Origin: Ardenticatenaceae bacterium
GTDB taxonomy: Bacteria > Chloroflexota > Anaerolineae > Promineifilales > Promineifilaceae
Length of the DNA stretch: 64,000 bases
Direction: 5' to 3'
Assembly (NCBI GenBank): GCA_020634565.1
Contig: JACKBN010000008.1
Coordinates: 186,001-250,000 of the forward strand
The notes below the pieces were generated by a model. The model was not told the DNA's origin, searched no databases, and was given only the letters and a program-made list of their open reading frames with translations. Below are positions 25,955 through 36,300 of this stretch, in pieces (positions within the stretch are counted from its first letter, which is position 1; each line of letters starts with the position of its first letter). A program made the translations under genes and the position numbers.

Positions 25955-27544
25955 ATGCGTGGAGTGATTGCTGCCGGGGACCCCCAAACGGCCGCTGCGG
26001 GACAACAAATTTTGCAAATGGGGGGCAACGCGGTGGACGCCGCCGTGGCCGCCGCTTTTGCCTCATTTATCGCCGAAGTGGGCGTGGTGCACCTGGGGGG
26101 CAGCGGCATCGCCCACCTGTACAACCCGCAAAGCGGCCGTTCCCTTGTCTACGATTTTTTCAGCAACACCCCCGGCCTCAATGGCCCCCAACTGCCTGCG
26201 CTTGATTTTAACGAAGTGACGATTGATTTTGGCGCGACAACCCAAAATTTCCACCTGGGACGCGCCTCCGTAGCCGTGCCGGGCAACATTGCCGGCCTGT
26301 GCCAAATGGCTGAGGATTACGGCCGTTTGCCTCTAGCAACATTGCTGCAACCCGCCCTTAAATTGGCCAAAGAAGGGCTGCCACTGGCCAAATTCCAGGC
26401 CGATACCTGCACCTTGCTGCAACCCCTGTACACACACACGGCTGGCATGCGCGCTATTTTTTCGCCAAACGGCCGTATGATTCAGCCCAACGAAAAGTTA
26501 TTCGTTCCCGACCTGTACGACACCCTGCAAACCCTGGCCCGCGAAGGGGCTGCTTACGCCCAAAGCGGTGCGTTGGGGCAAGCGTTCATCGCCGATCAGT
26601 CAGCCAACGGCGGCTTAATTACCCCCGACGATCTGGACCACTACCAGGTTTACAAGCTGGATTCGATTCGGCTACCCTACCGCGGCTACGAAATCCTGCT
26701 GCCGCCGCCCAGTTCCACTGGCGGCGTGCTCACCGCCTTTACGCTCAAGCTGCTCTCCCATTTTGACATGCAAAAACGGCCGCATGGCTCCGCCTCTCAT
26801 CTGCAACTGCTGTACGAAGTGATGGTGGCCACCAACCGCGCCCGCGATTCGTGGGAAGATGCCATTGAGTCGTTACCCGTGGCCGAAGCAATCGGCCGTT
26901 TTCTGGATGACAGCTTCGTGGAGCGGTACGCGGGAGAAGTTGAGGAAGCGCTCAGCAGCAAAACCGCCTCCCCCTTTGCGCCGGAACCACCCGCACCCAA
27001 CAATACCAGCCACCTCAGCGTCGTCGATGGGGACGGGCTGGCCGTCAGCCTAACCACCACAGCGGGCGAGTCCGCCGGATACGTGGTGCCGGGAACTGGC
27101 TACATCCCCAACAACATGATGGGCGAAGCCGATTTGCACCCCCACGGCTTCCACAGCCGCCCCGCCGGGCAGCGCATCCCCACCATGATGACGCCGGTCA
27201 TTGTGCTAAAGGATGGCCAAACGCGGCTGGTGCTAGGCAGCGGCGGCAGCATCCGCATTCGCAGCGCCATTATGCAGGCGTTGAGCAACTTGCTCGATTA
27301 CGGCTTAACGCTGGACGACGCCGTGAATACAGCCCGCGTCCACGTGGAAGACGGCGCACTTCAGTGCGAAGCTGGTTTTGATCCAGAGGCAGTGGCTGAA
27401 CTAGAGGGAATGGGCTACCCGGTGAACCGCTGGCCCACGCGCAGCATCTATTTTGGTGGGGCACACTCAGTTTCCCGCACGGAAAACGGCCGTCTGGTTG
27501 CAGCTGGTGATAATCGCAGGGGTGGCGCAACGGCCGTTGCCTAA
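25955..27544 (+). CDS. Gamma-glutamyltransferase family Ntn-hydrolase
   Basis: A 529-residue enzyme related to gamma-glutamyltranspeptidase, which breaks or transfers gamma-glutamyl groups such as that of glutathione. AAAGQQILQMGGNAVDAAVA opens the large subunit; NNTSHLSVVDGDG (Thr near 350) is the self-cleavage site and catalytic nucleophile; GSGGSIRI near 430 is the conserved glycine stretch. No signal peptide is seen, so it would be cytosolic, unlike E. coli Ggt. Monocistronic; its 3' end faces a minus-strand kinase. Confidence 0.9.
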   Translation: MRGVIAAGDPQTAAAGQQILQMGGNAVDAAVAAAFASFIAEVGVVHLGGSGIAHLYNPQSGRSLVYDFFSNTPGLNGPQLPALDFNEVTIDFGATTQNFHLGRASVAVPGNIAGLCQMAEDYGRLPLATLLQPALKLAKEGLPLAKFQADTCTLLQPLYTHTAGMRAIFSPNGRMIQPNEKLFVPDLYDTLQTLAREGAAYAQSGALGQAFIADQSANGGLITPDDLDHYQVYKLDSIRLPYRGYEILLPPPSSTGGVLTAFTLKLLSHFDMQKRPHGSASHLQLLYEVMVATNRARDSWEDAIESLPVAEAIGRFLDDSFVERYAGEVEEALSSKTASPFAPEPPAPNNTSHLSVVDGDGLAVSLTTTAGESAGYVVPGTGYIPNNMMGEADLHPHGFHSRPAGQRIPTMMTPVIVLKDGQTRLVLGSGGSIRIRSAIMQALSNLLDYGLTLDDAVNTARVHVEDGALQCEAGFDPEAVAELEGMGYPVNRWPTRSIYFGGAHSVSRTENGRLVAAGDNRRGGATAVA

Positions 27545-27579
27545 ACCAGGCCAAACGCAGCCACCGCTATACCAAAAAT

Positions 27580-29472
27580 TTAGTTGATGGGGAGAGAAAT
27601 GTCGAAGGTGGTGCCGTGGCCGGGCTTGCTGTCTACATAGATAGAGCCGCCCAGGCCGTGGATAAAGTCACGCGTCCAAAAGAGACCAAATCCCATGCCG
27701 CTGCCCTCTTTGGTGCTCCAGCCCATGTCGAAAATATGGGGCAGATCCTCGGGGCGAATGCCGACGCCGCTGTCGCGAATGATAATTTGCAGGCGATTTG
27801 GCGCCTGTAAGCGGCTCGCCAGATGCAGTTTGCCCGATTTACCCTTGCCCAATATAGCCTCATAGCCATTCTTCAAAATAACCCGAAACGCTTCGCTTAG
27901 CATATCGCCAGCCGCATGAATGGCAGGCAAATCGTCTGCCAAAGTCAGGTGGAGGGTAAGTTGGTTATCATCCGGCAAAGAGAGCAAAAATTCAGCGTCG
28001 GCCAGGTCACTATCGCCCCGCCGCCATTCTGGCAGCAGTTCGCGAATGGCCCGCACCAGACAATCATTGACAAGCACATCTTTTTCGGCCGTATGCTGCC
28101 ATGGCTCGTGCAAGTTATCCAGCAGAAGCAGGGCTTTGTCGATGCGATCAATCATGCGGACATTGGTTTCGGCCAGCTCCTCTTTTTGGCTATCCGAAAA
28201 ATCATTCAGGTTTTGCAGCATATGCAGGTAGGTGCCGATGATGCTGAGATGGTTGCCCAAACCATGAACGGCCGCTGTGCTGCTGAAGGCCATTCGGCCA
28301 AAAAGCGAAGCAATGTGGCGCTGCTCTTCCGCTTCGCGATAGAGGCGGGCATTGCGAATGCCAGCAGCCGCCTGCTGGCCAAACGTCGTTAAAAGAGAGG
28401 TTTCCCAAGAAGAAAAATGGTCGCGGCGAGAGGCCACAAACAGATTGCCCACCACCTCATCTTCCACAAAAAACGGCACGGCAATCACCTGACGAATGCC
28501 CAACATGCGCTGGGCAAAGTCGGCGAGAGGTTTGTTGATGAACGGCCGTAACAAATCATACAAATAATCTGAGGTGAGGAACTTTTGGGGACGGCCGTCT
28601 ATACCCTTCACCGCCCGCACGCTCAAATTGGCCTGGTAACGCGGCTTGTCCAAATACACCACCGACTTGGGACCAAGCAGCGGCATCCCGGCTTTCTTTT
28701 CCAGGTGGGTCAGAATTTGCGGCGTATCATCCAGGGCATAGGCACGCACCGGCAGAGAGTTGCCATTTTCCAACGTGGCCACCATGGCACCTTCGTAGCC
28801 AAGCTCCTGCACCACGGCATCGACTACGCTTTGCAACACGCGCGTTTCGTCCGTCATGCGCGCCTGGAGGCCAAAAATGACGCGCTCCAGGGATTCCATG
28901 GCGGTCAGCCGATAATTATTCTGAATAGCCGCCGCCGCCAGATTACCAAACGCTTCCAAAAATTCGGCGTCGCGGTGGGTAAAGTTATCTTGGGTCAAGG
29001 CCATAATCGCCCCAACCACCTCGTTTTGCACAACCAACGGCACGGCCACCACCTCACGCACGCTGAGTTCCTGCTGAATTTCGTCAGCTGTGGCGCGGTC
29101 GGTTAACGGCCGTAATAAATCATATAATCTTTCCGAAACGAGATGGTGATGCCCAGCCTGTTCAGAAACCTGAGCCGTGACTCCATTGACCGCGCTGACG
29201 CCCAGGTTATAACGATGCCGGGCATTGTTGAGGTACATCAATGCCTGCCCTGGTTCCAGATGGATGTGATTTTGGCTAAACACCTGCTGCAAACGGCCGT
29301 AAGGCACATTAAAAGCAGACGCCCGCACGTACAGACCCATATCGTTTTCCAATGTCATCGCCAGTGCGCCTAAACAGCCGAGCCGGTTCACAACATCGTC
29401 TACGATTTGCTGCAAAACAGATTGAAGTCTGGGTGAAACTTGGGCGTGATGTTTACGATTTAGGTGAATCAC
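27580..29472 (-). CDS. GAF-GAF sensor histidine kinase
   Basis: About 630 residues with no membrane segment: a first GAF domain (about 15-190), a second GAF (about 200-370), a short helical dimerisation region (AVHGLGNHLSIIGTYLHML, candidate His) and an HATPase domain with GVGIRPEDLPHIFDMGWSTKEGSGMGFGLFW. GTG at 29472 is preferred because AAAGGA lies just ahead; the frame is open to 29544. It may sense small molecules or redox in the cytosol. No response regulator gene is adjacent. Confidence 0.85.
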   Translation of the reverse strand: MIHLNRKHHAQVSPRLQSVLQQIVDDVVNRLGCLGALAMTLENDMGLYVRASAFNVPYGRLQQVFSQNHIHLEPGQALMYLNNARHRYNLGVSAVNGVTAQVSEQAGHHHLVSERLYDLLRPLTDRATADEIQQELSVREVVAVPLVVQNEVVGAIMALTQDNFTHRDAEFLEAFGNLAAAAIQNNYRLTAMESLERVIFGLQARMTDETRVLQSVVDAVVQELGYEGAMVATLENGNSLPVRAYALDDTPQILTHLEKKAGMPLLGPKSVVYLDKPRYQANLSVRAVKGIDGRPQKFLTSDYLYDLLRPFINKPLADFAQRMLGIRQVIAVPFFVEDEVVGNLFVASRRDHFSSWETSLLTTFGQQAAAGIRNARLYREAEEQRHIASLFGRMAFSSTAAVHGLGNHLSIIGTYLHMLQNLNDFSDSQKEELAETNVRMIDRIDKALLLLDNLHEPWQHTAEKDVLVNDCLVRAIRELLPEWRRGDSDLADAEFLLSLPDDNQLTLHLTLADDLPAIHAAGDMLSEAFRVILKNGYEAILGKGKSGKLHLASRLQAPNRLQIIIRDSGVGIRPEDLPHIFDMGWSTKEGSGMGFGLFWTRDFIHGLGGSIYVDSKPGHGTTFDISLPIN

Positions 29473-29596
29473 GTAGTTCCTTTCTCTTCTCGCAGGACCA
29501 ACTTTGCGAAGGAAGATGCTTGCGATGCGCGGTGCAATTTTCAACCTTTACATTGTAACGATTTTGGCAAAAGTGGCTGTTAAAAATCAGCAAAAA

Positions 29597-29630
29597 GCGG
29601 GCGACTAGGAAATAATTCCTAGTCGCCCGC
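29597..29630 (-). terminator. Intrinsic terminator after the thiolase gene
   Basis: Near-perfect stem GCGGGCGACTAGGAA / TTCCTAGTCGCCCGC, then a T-run on the minus strand (AAAAA at 29592-29596 on the plus strand). Sits 100 bases behind the thiolase stop. Confidence 0.85.
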
Positions 29631-29663
29631 TAGCTTTGTTAGAAGTTTCGTGAGAAGAGGAGG

Positions 29664-29722
29664 GGAATCCGTGATCCGTTATCCGAAATCGCTACTGATT
29701 ACCGTTTACTGAATAGTGATTA
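29664..29722. repeat. Hairpin of GTGATCCG/GTTATCCG/GATTACCG words
   Basis: A run of CCGTGATCCGTTATCCG-like and GATTACCGTTTACTGAATAGTGA-like words in a short spacer. Related to the more complete copies at 42301-42385 and 45750-45825. Confidence 0.5.
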
Positions 29723-29727
29723 AAGCC

Positions 29728-30870
29728 CTACGGCCGTTCCAAAATATGGGTCACAATCGTAGCGCCGCTGCCGCCAATGTTTTGCGTCATGGCAATTTTG
29801 GCATCGGGGATTTGGGCTTCGCCCGCGTCACCGCGTAGCTGCAAAGTCGCCTCGGCCAGTTGGTACAGCCCTGTGGCGCCAACTGGATGCCCGCGCGCCT
29901 TTAAGCCGCCCATGGTGCAGATGGGAATACGGCCGTCCGGGAAAATCGCGCCTTCCTGCGCCAGACGCACCCCCTGCCCCCGCTCGGCAAAACCAGTCGC
30001 TTCTAATGAGAGGGCAGCCATCACGCTAAACGCATCGTGCAGCTCAAACAGATCAATTGCCGAGGGCACCACGCCTGCCTGGGCGTACGCCCGCTGCGCC
30101 GACAGCTCCGACGCTTTCAACCAGAGTAAATCGTGCCGATCATGCACCGCCAACGTGTCCGTGGCAGAGGCAGAGCCAGCCACGCGCACGGCCTGGGGCG
30201 CTTTTTCGGCAGGCACTAGCAGCAGCGCTGCCGCACCATCACCGATAGGCGACGCATCAAACAGGCTGATGGGATCGGCCACAATGCGCCCTCTATCATA
30301 GGTGCGCTGGCTAATCGGTTCCTGGAACATAGCGTTGGGATTTTTGGCGCCATTGCTGTGCGCGTTCAGGGCAAACGGCGCAAAATCGCTCCGCTGGTAG
30401 CCGTATTCATGCATGTACCGCCGCATGATGAGGGCGTTTAACCCCACAAAGGTGACGCCGTGAATAATTTCGTAATCGGCGTCGGCGGCGGTAGTAAGGG
30501 CAGCGGTGGTTTCTTTGAACGGCGTTTCGGTCATCTTTTCTACGCCGATGACCAGCACAGCATCCAGTTCGCCGCTGCTAACAGCCAAAATGCCCTGGCG
30601 CATGGCGGAGCCAGCCGAGCCGCAAGCCGCTTCCATTTTTACCGCTTCCGCGCCGTGCTGGTTCAGGTGGTCGGCAACGAGGGCACCGAGCTGCATTTGC
30701 TGGTTGAGCACGCCGCTGGTCATATTGCCCACGTAGATAGCATCTACACGGTCCACACCTGCGTCCTGCATGGCAGCCCGGCCCGCAGCCACGGCCAGCT
30801 GCCGAATGGATTGGTCCCACTGCTCGCGAACGGCCGTTTGCCCCACCCCTAAAATTGCTACTTCACGCAT
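29728..30870 (-). CDS. Thiolase family protein (SCP-x-like acetyl-CoA acetyltransferase)
   Basis: A 380-residue thiolase. Nucleophile Cys83 in AACGSAGSAM, His in LFELHDAFSVMAAL, and the C-terminal GGLKARGHPVGATG. It lacks the usual C-terminal Cys motif (CxGGG) in standard form, showing NIGGSGA instead, which is typical of the SCP-x-type or archaeal thiolases. Such enzymes condense or split acyl-CoA, in some cases with an OB-fold partner, which is not seen nearby. Confidence 0.87.
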   Translation of the reverse strand: MREVAILGVGQTAVREQWDQSIRQLAVAAGRAAMQDAGVDRVDAIYVGNMTSGVLNQQMQLGALVADHLNQHGAEAVKMEAACGSAGSAMRQGILAVSSGELDAVLVIGVEKMTETPFKETTAALTTAADADYEIIHGVTFVGLNALIMRRYMHEYGYQRSDFAPFALNAHSNGAKNPNAMFQEPISQRTYDRGRIVADPISLFDASPIGDGAAALLLVPAEKAPQAVRVAGSASATDTLAVHDRHDLLWLKASELSAQRAYAQAGVVPSAIDLFELHDAFSVMAALSLEATGFAERGQGVRLAQEGAIFPDGRIPICTMGGLKARGHPVGATGLYQLAEATLQLRGDAGEAQIPDAKIAMTQNIGGSGATIVTHILERP

Positions 30871-30916
30871 AAAAGTCTCCGTAGTCGTTTGTTAGTGGCT
30901 GGTTTTGCTAGCCGCT

Positions 30917-30953
30917 AAAAATAAAAAGCTGGACCCGCGAACGAATCCAGCTT
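30917..30953 (-). terminator. Intrinsic terminator after ilvE
   Basis: On the minus strand AAGCTGGA and TCCAGCTT form the stem, followed by TTTATTTTT. It lies between the ilvE stop and the thiolase start. Confidence 0.8.
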
Positions 30954-31016
30954 GGAGTATCACCCCATTTTCCCGTCAGAAACTATCAATCGGGGCAAAA
31001 TGGCTCTCAAATGGTG

Positions 31017-32093
31017 TCAATTCACATCAATGGTTAAGGTCCAGTTGAAGCGGTCGGGAATACGGCCGTACTGAATCCCGGTCAGCTCATCGTACAAATG
31101 TTTGGAAACTGGCCCAGGCTTGTTATCATTGATGATGTACTCCTGATCTTGGAAGCCAAACTTGCCCACGGGGGCGATAACCGCCGCCGTGCCGCAGCCA
31201 AACACTTCGGTGATTTTGCCGCTTTGCACATCAGCTAGCATCTGATTCACTTCCACAGGCTCCTCAGACACCTCGTAGCCCAAATCGCGGCCCAGCTCAA
31301 GAACCGATTTGCGGGTGATGCCGGGCAGAATGGAACCAGTCAACGGCGGCGTAACGATTTTCTTGCCTTCATAAACAAAACAAATGTTCATGGCGCCTAC
31401 TTCTTCTATGTAGCGCCCTTCCACAGCATCCAGCCAGAGCACCTGCGAGTAACCTTTTTTCTTGGCCTCTTCACCCACAAACAGGCTGGCGGCGTAGTTA
31501 CCGCCCGTTTTGGCATCGCCTACGCCGCCGCGCACTGCCCGGCGGTACTTGTCGGAAATGTAAACGGGAACAGGATTGAACCCTTCTTTGAAGTAAGCGC
31601 CCACGGGGCCAACAATGACGAAGTGCAGATAGGTGCTGCTGGCGTGCACGCCCAGCGCCGGATCGGTGGCAATCATGGTGGGGCGAATGTAGAGGCTGGC
31701 ACCATCGACGGTGGGCACCCATTCATGCTCTAGTTCGATGAGCTTGATGATGGCGTTGAGATGGTCTTCTTCATCGACCACGGCCATCGACATGCGGCGG
31801 GCGGAGTTGTTGAACCGCTTCATGTTTTCCCACGGCCGAAACAGGTTAATGTTGCCATCGGCGCGGCGATAAGCTTTAGTGCCTTCAAAGATTTCCTGTG
31901 CATAATGGAAAACGGCCGTTGCCGGGGGCAAACTAAAATTCTCGTAAGGGCCAATTTTGGCGTCGTGCCAGCCTTTTTCCACGCTGTATTTTTGGCTAAA
32001 CATGCGATTGGCAAACTTGTTGCCAAAACCAAAATCATCAGTGGGGGGCGTTTTTAGCGTAGTTGGGTTCAGTTCAACAACTTCAATATCCAT
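31017..32093 (-). CDS. ilvE: Branched-chain amino acid aminotransferase
   Basis: A 358-residue fold-type IV transaminase, of the longer mammalian/actinobacterial (type II) BCAT form. FHYAQEIFEGTKAYR near 65-80, the lysine region GDAKTGGNYAAS (PLP Lys near 196), EVGAMNICF, and GSILPGITRKS. It moves the amino group between Leu/Ile/Val and 2-oxoglutarate. Two ATGs stand in tandem; the second at 32093 has the better distance to AGGAG. A terminator follows, so it is expressed on its own. Confidence 0.92.
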   Translation of the reverse strand: MDIEVVELNPTTLKTPPTDDFGFGNKFANRMFSQKYSVEKGWHDAKIGPYENFSLPPATAVFHYAQEIFEGTKAYRRADGNINLFRPWENMKRFNNSARRMSMAVVDEEDHLNAIIKLIELEHEWVPTVDGASLYIRPTMIATDPALGVHASSTYLHFVIVGPVGAYFKEGFNPVPVYISDKYRRAVRGGVGDAKTGGNYAASLFVGEEAKKKGYSQVLWLDAVEGRYIEEVGAMNICFVYEGKKIVTPPLTGSILPGITRKSVLELGRDLGYEVSEEPVEVNQMLADVQSGKITEVFGCGTAAVIAPVGKFGFQDQEYIINDNKPGPVSKHLYDELTGIQYGRIPDRFNWTLTIDVN

Positions 32094-32264
32094 CATTATC
32101 TCCTGATTGAAAGTGGCTGGTGGTTTGTGGGGAGGTAATCAGCCAGCTAGTAATTCCTGACTGAGATTTTACTTGGATTTGGCAGATTATCCAGCCTGCC
32201 CGATATAACTTTTTTTGTATCCAATTTATGGGCAAATTGAGAGGAACTACGTTGAATTTTGAGC

Positions 32265-32292
32265 GGAGCGTGGCCAAGATAAACCACGCTCC
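32265..32292. repeat. Perfect hairpin GGAGCGTGG / CCACGCTCC
   Basis: Stem of nine base pairs with a 10-base loop between ilvE and the 66-residue gene. There is no U-run, so a terminator role is uncertain. Confidence 0.55.
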
Positions 32293-32383
32293 ACCTTAAT
32301 TTGTCATTTGGCCAAGATTGTTTCAGCGCCAATCAAAAACACGCCAAACGCTGCGTCCATGGCTGAACCAAAAAATTTCGAAC

Positions 32384-32584
32384 TCAACCATACTGTAATT
32401 CCTTCTCTGAAACCGGAACGCCCACCTTTTCAACAATCAACAAGAAATTAACAAAGGTGGCCGGAACTGGCGTGACGTTGGGAATGATCGCCACCACTTC
32501 ACCATCCAGATTATTCAAAAACTGTTCCAGCTTGACCTGATCCTCCGTCATACGAATACCAAAACGATGTACACGATATTTCAT
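32384..32584 (-). CDS. Small conserved-looking protein of unknown function
   Basis: A 66-residue protein beginning MKYRVHRFGIRMTEDQVKLE; good coding character and a proper upstream GGGAG / GGATC. It has a helix with acidic residues followed by beta-like EVVAIIPNVTP and FVNFLLIVEKV. No family name recognised. A GC-rich structured leader lies just before it. Confidence 0.6.
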   Translation of the reverse strand: MKYRVHRFGIRMTEDQVKLEQFLNNLDGEVVAIIPNVTPVPATFVNFLLIVEKVGVPVSEKELQYG

Positions 32585-32680
32585 GATCCTAACTCCCTAG
32601 GAGCGATGCTTGCTCCCTGATAAGGGCGCTAATCGCGGCAGAAATACGCCAGAGCGCCACCCTGCACCGTACAACAGTCA
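32585..32680 (-). promoter_or_regulatory. Structured 5' leader of the 66-residue gene
   Basis: On the minus strand, GGGAGCAAGCATCGCTCC is a hairpin whose 3' side runs into the GGGAG of the ribosome binding site. A second stem GCGCTCTGGCGTATTT / GCCGCGATTAGCGC-like lies before it. I cannot match it to a known riboswitch class. Confidence 0.35.
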
Positions 32681-32814
32681 GTTGAGTTTACAAATGGAGC
32701 AGGGCGTGAAAAGTGAGTCCAGTAACCCATAAAACCACTTTACAAACCCTAGGGAATAGGAAGCTAGTGGATAAAAGCATTTTCCAAAGTGATTTTAATC
32801 ACAAGCTTCAAATT

Positions 32815-33297
32815 TTATAGATTGGTATCGGTTCCGTACACATGGCTGAGCCGTTGTTTGTATTCTTCGTAGTCGGTGAGCTGGCGAGTGTAGCTGGTAT
32901 GCATTAGGGGTGAAGAGATGAGAAAATCGGCCGTGGTGCGGTTGGTGGCTACCGGAATGTTCCAGACGGTGGCCAGCCGCAGCAACGCTTTGATATCTGG
33001 ATCATGCGGCTGCGCTTGCAAAGGGTCCCAAAAAAAGATAAGTGTATCAATCTCTCCCTCGGCAATTTTGGCCCCGATTTGCTGATCGCCACCCAGCGGG
33101 CCACTCATGAGTTTATCAATTTCCAGGCCCAATTCGGTTTCCAAAAGCCAGCCGGTGGTGCCGGAAGCATAAAGGATGTGCTGCTGCAAGATATCCTGGT
33201 TGTATTTAGCCCAGGTAAGCAAATCATCCTTCTTGTGGTCGTGAGCAACTAGGGCAATTCTTTTTTGTGATCCCATCAACACTTCTTGATGCGCCAT
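32815..33297 (-). CDS. mgsA: Methylglyoxal synthase
   Basis: A 160-residue enzyme turning dihydroxyacetone phosphate into methylglyoxal and phosphate. Family landmarks: HDHKKDDL near residue 19, SGPLGGDQQIGAKI near 65, FFWDPL near 89 and PVATNRTTADFLI near 119. Strong AGGAGG before ATG at 33297. Cytosolic. It lies downstream of the large 7TM kinase on the same strand with a 86-base gap. Confidence 0.92.
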   Translation of the reverse strand: MAHQEVLMGSQKRIALVAHDHKKDDLLTWAKYNQDILQQHILYASGTTGWLLETELGLEIDKLMSGPLGGDQQIGAKIAEGEIDTLIFFWDPLQAQPHDPDIKALLRLATVWNIPVATNRTTADFLISSPLMHTSYTRQLTDYEEYKQRLSHVYGTDTNL

Positions 33298-33383
33298 TGT
33301 TTCCTCCTTCCAGAAACAGGATTATTACTTTTAACCGTATTTGTACCGAATGGAAGGGGTTTTGCCAATGCAAAATCAGGGAT

Positions 33384-36300
33384 TTATTTGGATTGCGCTG
33401 CTTCAAGAAGGGAAACAACCTTGTGCTGATAAAGGGGGAACAGTACTGTAAATATGGCCCCCTGACCTGGATGGCTTTGAACGGTAATTTCTCCGTGGTG
33501 CAAATCGACGATCTCTTTGACAATCGCCAAGCCTAAACCGGTACCAGGGATGTTGGATTGGCCGGCTCGTTGGCCGCGGTAGAAGCGGTCAAACAGGTGT
33601 GGAATTTCCGTTTCATCAATGCCCATGCCATCATCGGCAACTTGCAAACAGATTTTTTCCTCGTCTGTCACAAAGGTAGAAACGGTAATTTGCCCGTCGC
33701 CATCGTTGTAGTTAATGGCATTGGTGATGAGGTTGGTGATAAGCTGATCCAATTGGTTTTTGTCGCCTAACAAGAGGGGCAGCTCTGGCTGTAAATGATT
33801 TATGATGCGAAGCCCAAACGCTTCTGCCCGACCGCGATGTCCTTCGACGACTTCTTGGGCAAGTGATGTGAGATCAACGGCCGTTAATACCTGATTATCG
33901 GCATCTATTTCCAGCCGAGACAAACCCAACGTCGCTTCTACCAGATTCGTCAGGCGGTCAATTTGCTGCTGCAACACGTTGATGTAATGGGCCTGTTTTT
34001 TCGGGTTGCCGCTGGCAAGCAGGTTGATATAGATGCTTAAGTTGGCAACCGGCGTCCGCAGCTCATGAGACACATCGGCAATGAACTTTGTTTTTAGCTT
34101 GTCCAGTTCCTTCAAACGCTCATTGGCCGTTTCCAAATCGAAGGTGCGGCTGGCAACCCGCGCTTCCAGCGTTTGCATAAGCTGAATGCGCTGCAAACCG
34201 TTGGCCGCGATGTTGCTCATGGCCCGCATAGTGCGAATTTCATCTTCTACAAATTCATGAAAAGTATCCAGACCTAAATGAATAACGCCCAACACGCCCC
34301 GTTTGCTGGTTAAAGGCAGCGCGATCGTTGAATGCAGGTTTTTGATTGCTCCTGGCTCATTCGGTTTGTCTTTCTTTTCGGGATCCTCATTGATGTTCGC
34401 TGAGATGTGGATTCGGCCTGTTTTGGCCACGCCACCTGTAATCCCTTCACCAAGTAAGTATTCAATGCCAGCAGGGTAAAACTCGGCGGGGTAGCTGGCC
34501 TGGGAAACGACAGCCGACCCATCTTCATTGAGCAAAAATGCCACGCCCATCTTGGCCGACAAAGTCTCAACCATTGTCTGCAACACGGCCTCCAAAATGG
34601 TGGGAACCGTCTCGTAAAAACGAAAGGCAGCGGAAACCGTACTCAGGGCTTCTAACTCGGTGACACGCCGCTGGATTTCGGTAAAGAGGCGGGCGTGTTT
34701 TAGGGCCAGGGTTGCATAGTTGGCAAAAGCCGCCAGCCTTTTCTCATGTTGGAGCTGATAGAAATTCAGCTCTAATTTATCCACCATCAGAAAGGCAATT
34801 GGTTCGTCTTCAATCAGGAGAGGCACACCCATCCAAGATTTAACGTGACCCGGATAGCGCCAATCTTCTGATTGATCCGTGTTGGAAATGCGTAACGGCC
34901 GTTTCGTCTTGTACATCTTCTGCAAAGTGGGCATTTCGGAGATAATCAGCGTTTCCATTCTGAATGCTGTATCTCGATTCAGATCGAACTCGCCAAAATC
35001 ATGGTGACGCACCATGTAAGCCTCATCCTTTTCGATCAAGGCAAAGCTAGCCATGTCGTAAGGCACTACATGAGCAATTTCCTCCAGAATCAGATCCAGC
35101 ACCTGCTCAAAATCGAGCGTACTTGTGAGTGCCTGGCCCGCTTTTTGCAGGGACTCCAGAAAAATACGCTGCTCTTTTTCTACCGCAAACAGCTGGTTCT
35201 TGGCGATGGCCAAAGTCATTTGCTGGGCAATTTGCTCACCCCATTTGATTTCTTCACTACTAAATTTGCGTGGCGTATTAAAACCAACCAGCAGCGCCCC
35301 TACAATCCGCTCCTGAGTAATCATAGGCAAGGCTAGCATCGCCCGGGTGGGGAACATTTGCGCAATTCGCGAGCTGATAAAAGGCGAGTTGTAGGCATCT
35401 TCAATGACGATTGGCTGTTTCCGCTGGCAGACCTCATAGGTAATAGATGGCTCCCCGTCCGCCAACTCCAGCGAATAATACAATGTTTCATCGACGCCAT
35501 ACGCAATGGCGGGTCTGGCGCGCTGAAGCTCCTCATCCCACAAAGAAATGAAGCAGTTGTCCGCTTCAAACAGCCCGACAAGGCGGCTGGCCAAAATGGA
35601 TAAAGCTGCCGAAAAATCACTGATGCTAATCGAGGCCTTGGTAATCTCGTTGAGCAGCATTTGATTGTAGGCATATTGCTCAATCGTCTGGTGCGTTTCG
35701 GCAATATACGCCTGGGTGCGGCGTTCCATCGTTAGATTTTCTACCAGGCAAGCCAGACCAATGTAAATTTCATTGTCGTAAACAGGCCGAATGCTGAACT
35801 GCAACCAGGTTTTTTCACGAATATCGGCCGTTTTATCCGCGTTGTTTCGTCGAATGATTTCTAGTTGGTGTATCTGTGTGGGCCGCTGCTGCACGGCCAA
35901 CTGCAAAATTTGTAAATCGGCCGCGTTCTCCACGTCGGGCATCAGGCGCTGTAACAACTGGGGCAGAGTCAAAGTGCCTTGATCTTGCGCCAGAGTAAAA
36001 GGCAAATATTCCTCAGAAAAAGCATTGGCATCGGAAAGATACATCTGCTCATCAAATACCAGAAGCCCGATAGAAACGGTATCGACCACCTGGGTCATGG
36101 CCATTTCCATCGGCGAGAAAAACCGATAAGAGCTCACCACCCAGGCCGCTCCGACAGCTGCAAAAACGGGCGTCAGCATGCTACGCAACTGTATGGGTAT
36201 GTGAAGCCAGGGCACATACAACACGCCCACAGAAATGGTAAGCAGCAGCAAAATCCGGGCCGCGCGGCGCAAACGCTCTGGTATCGAATGGCGAAAGGCA

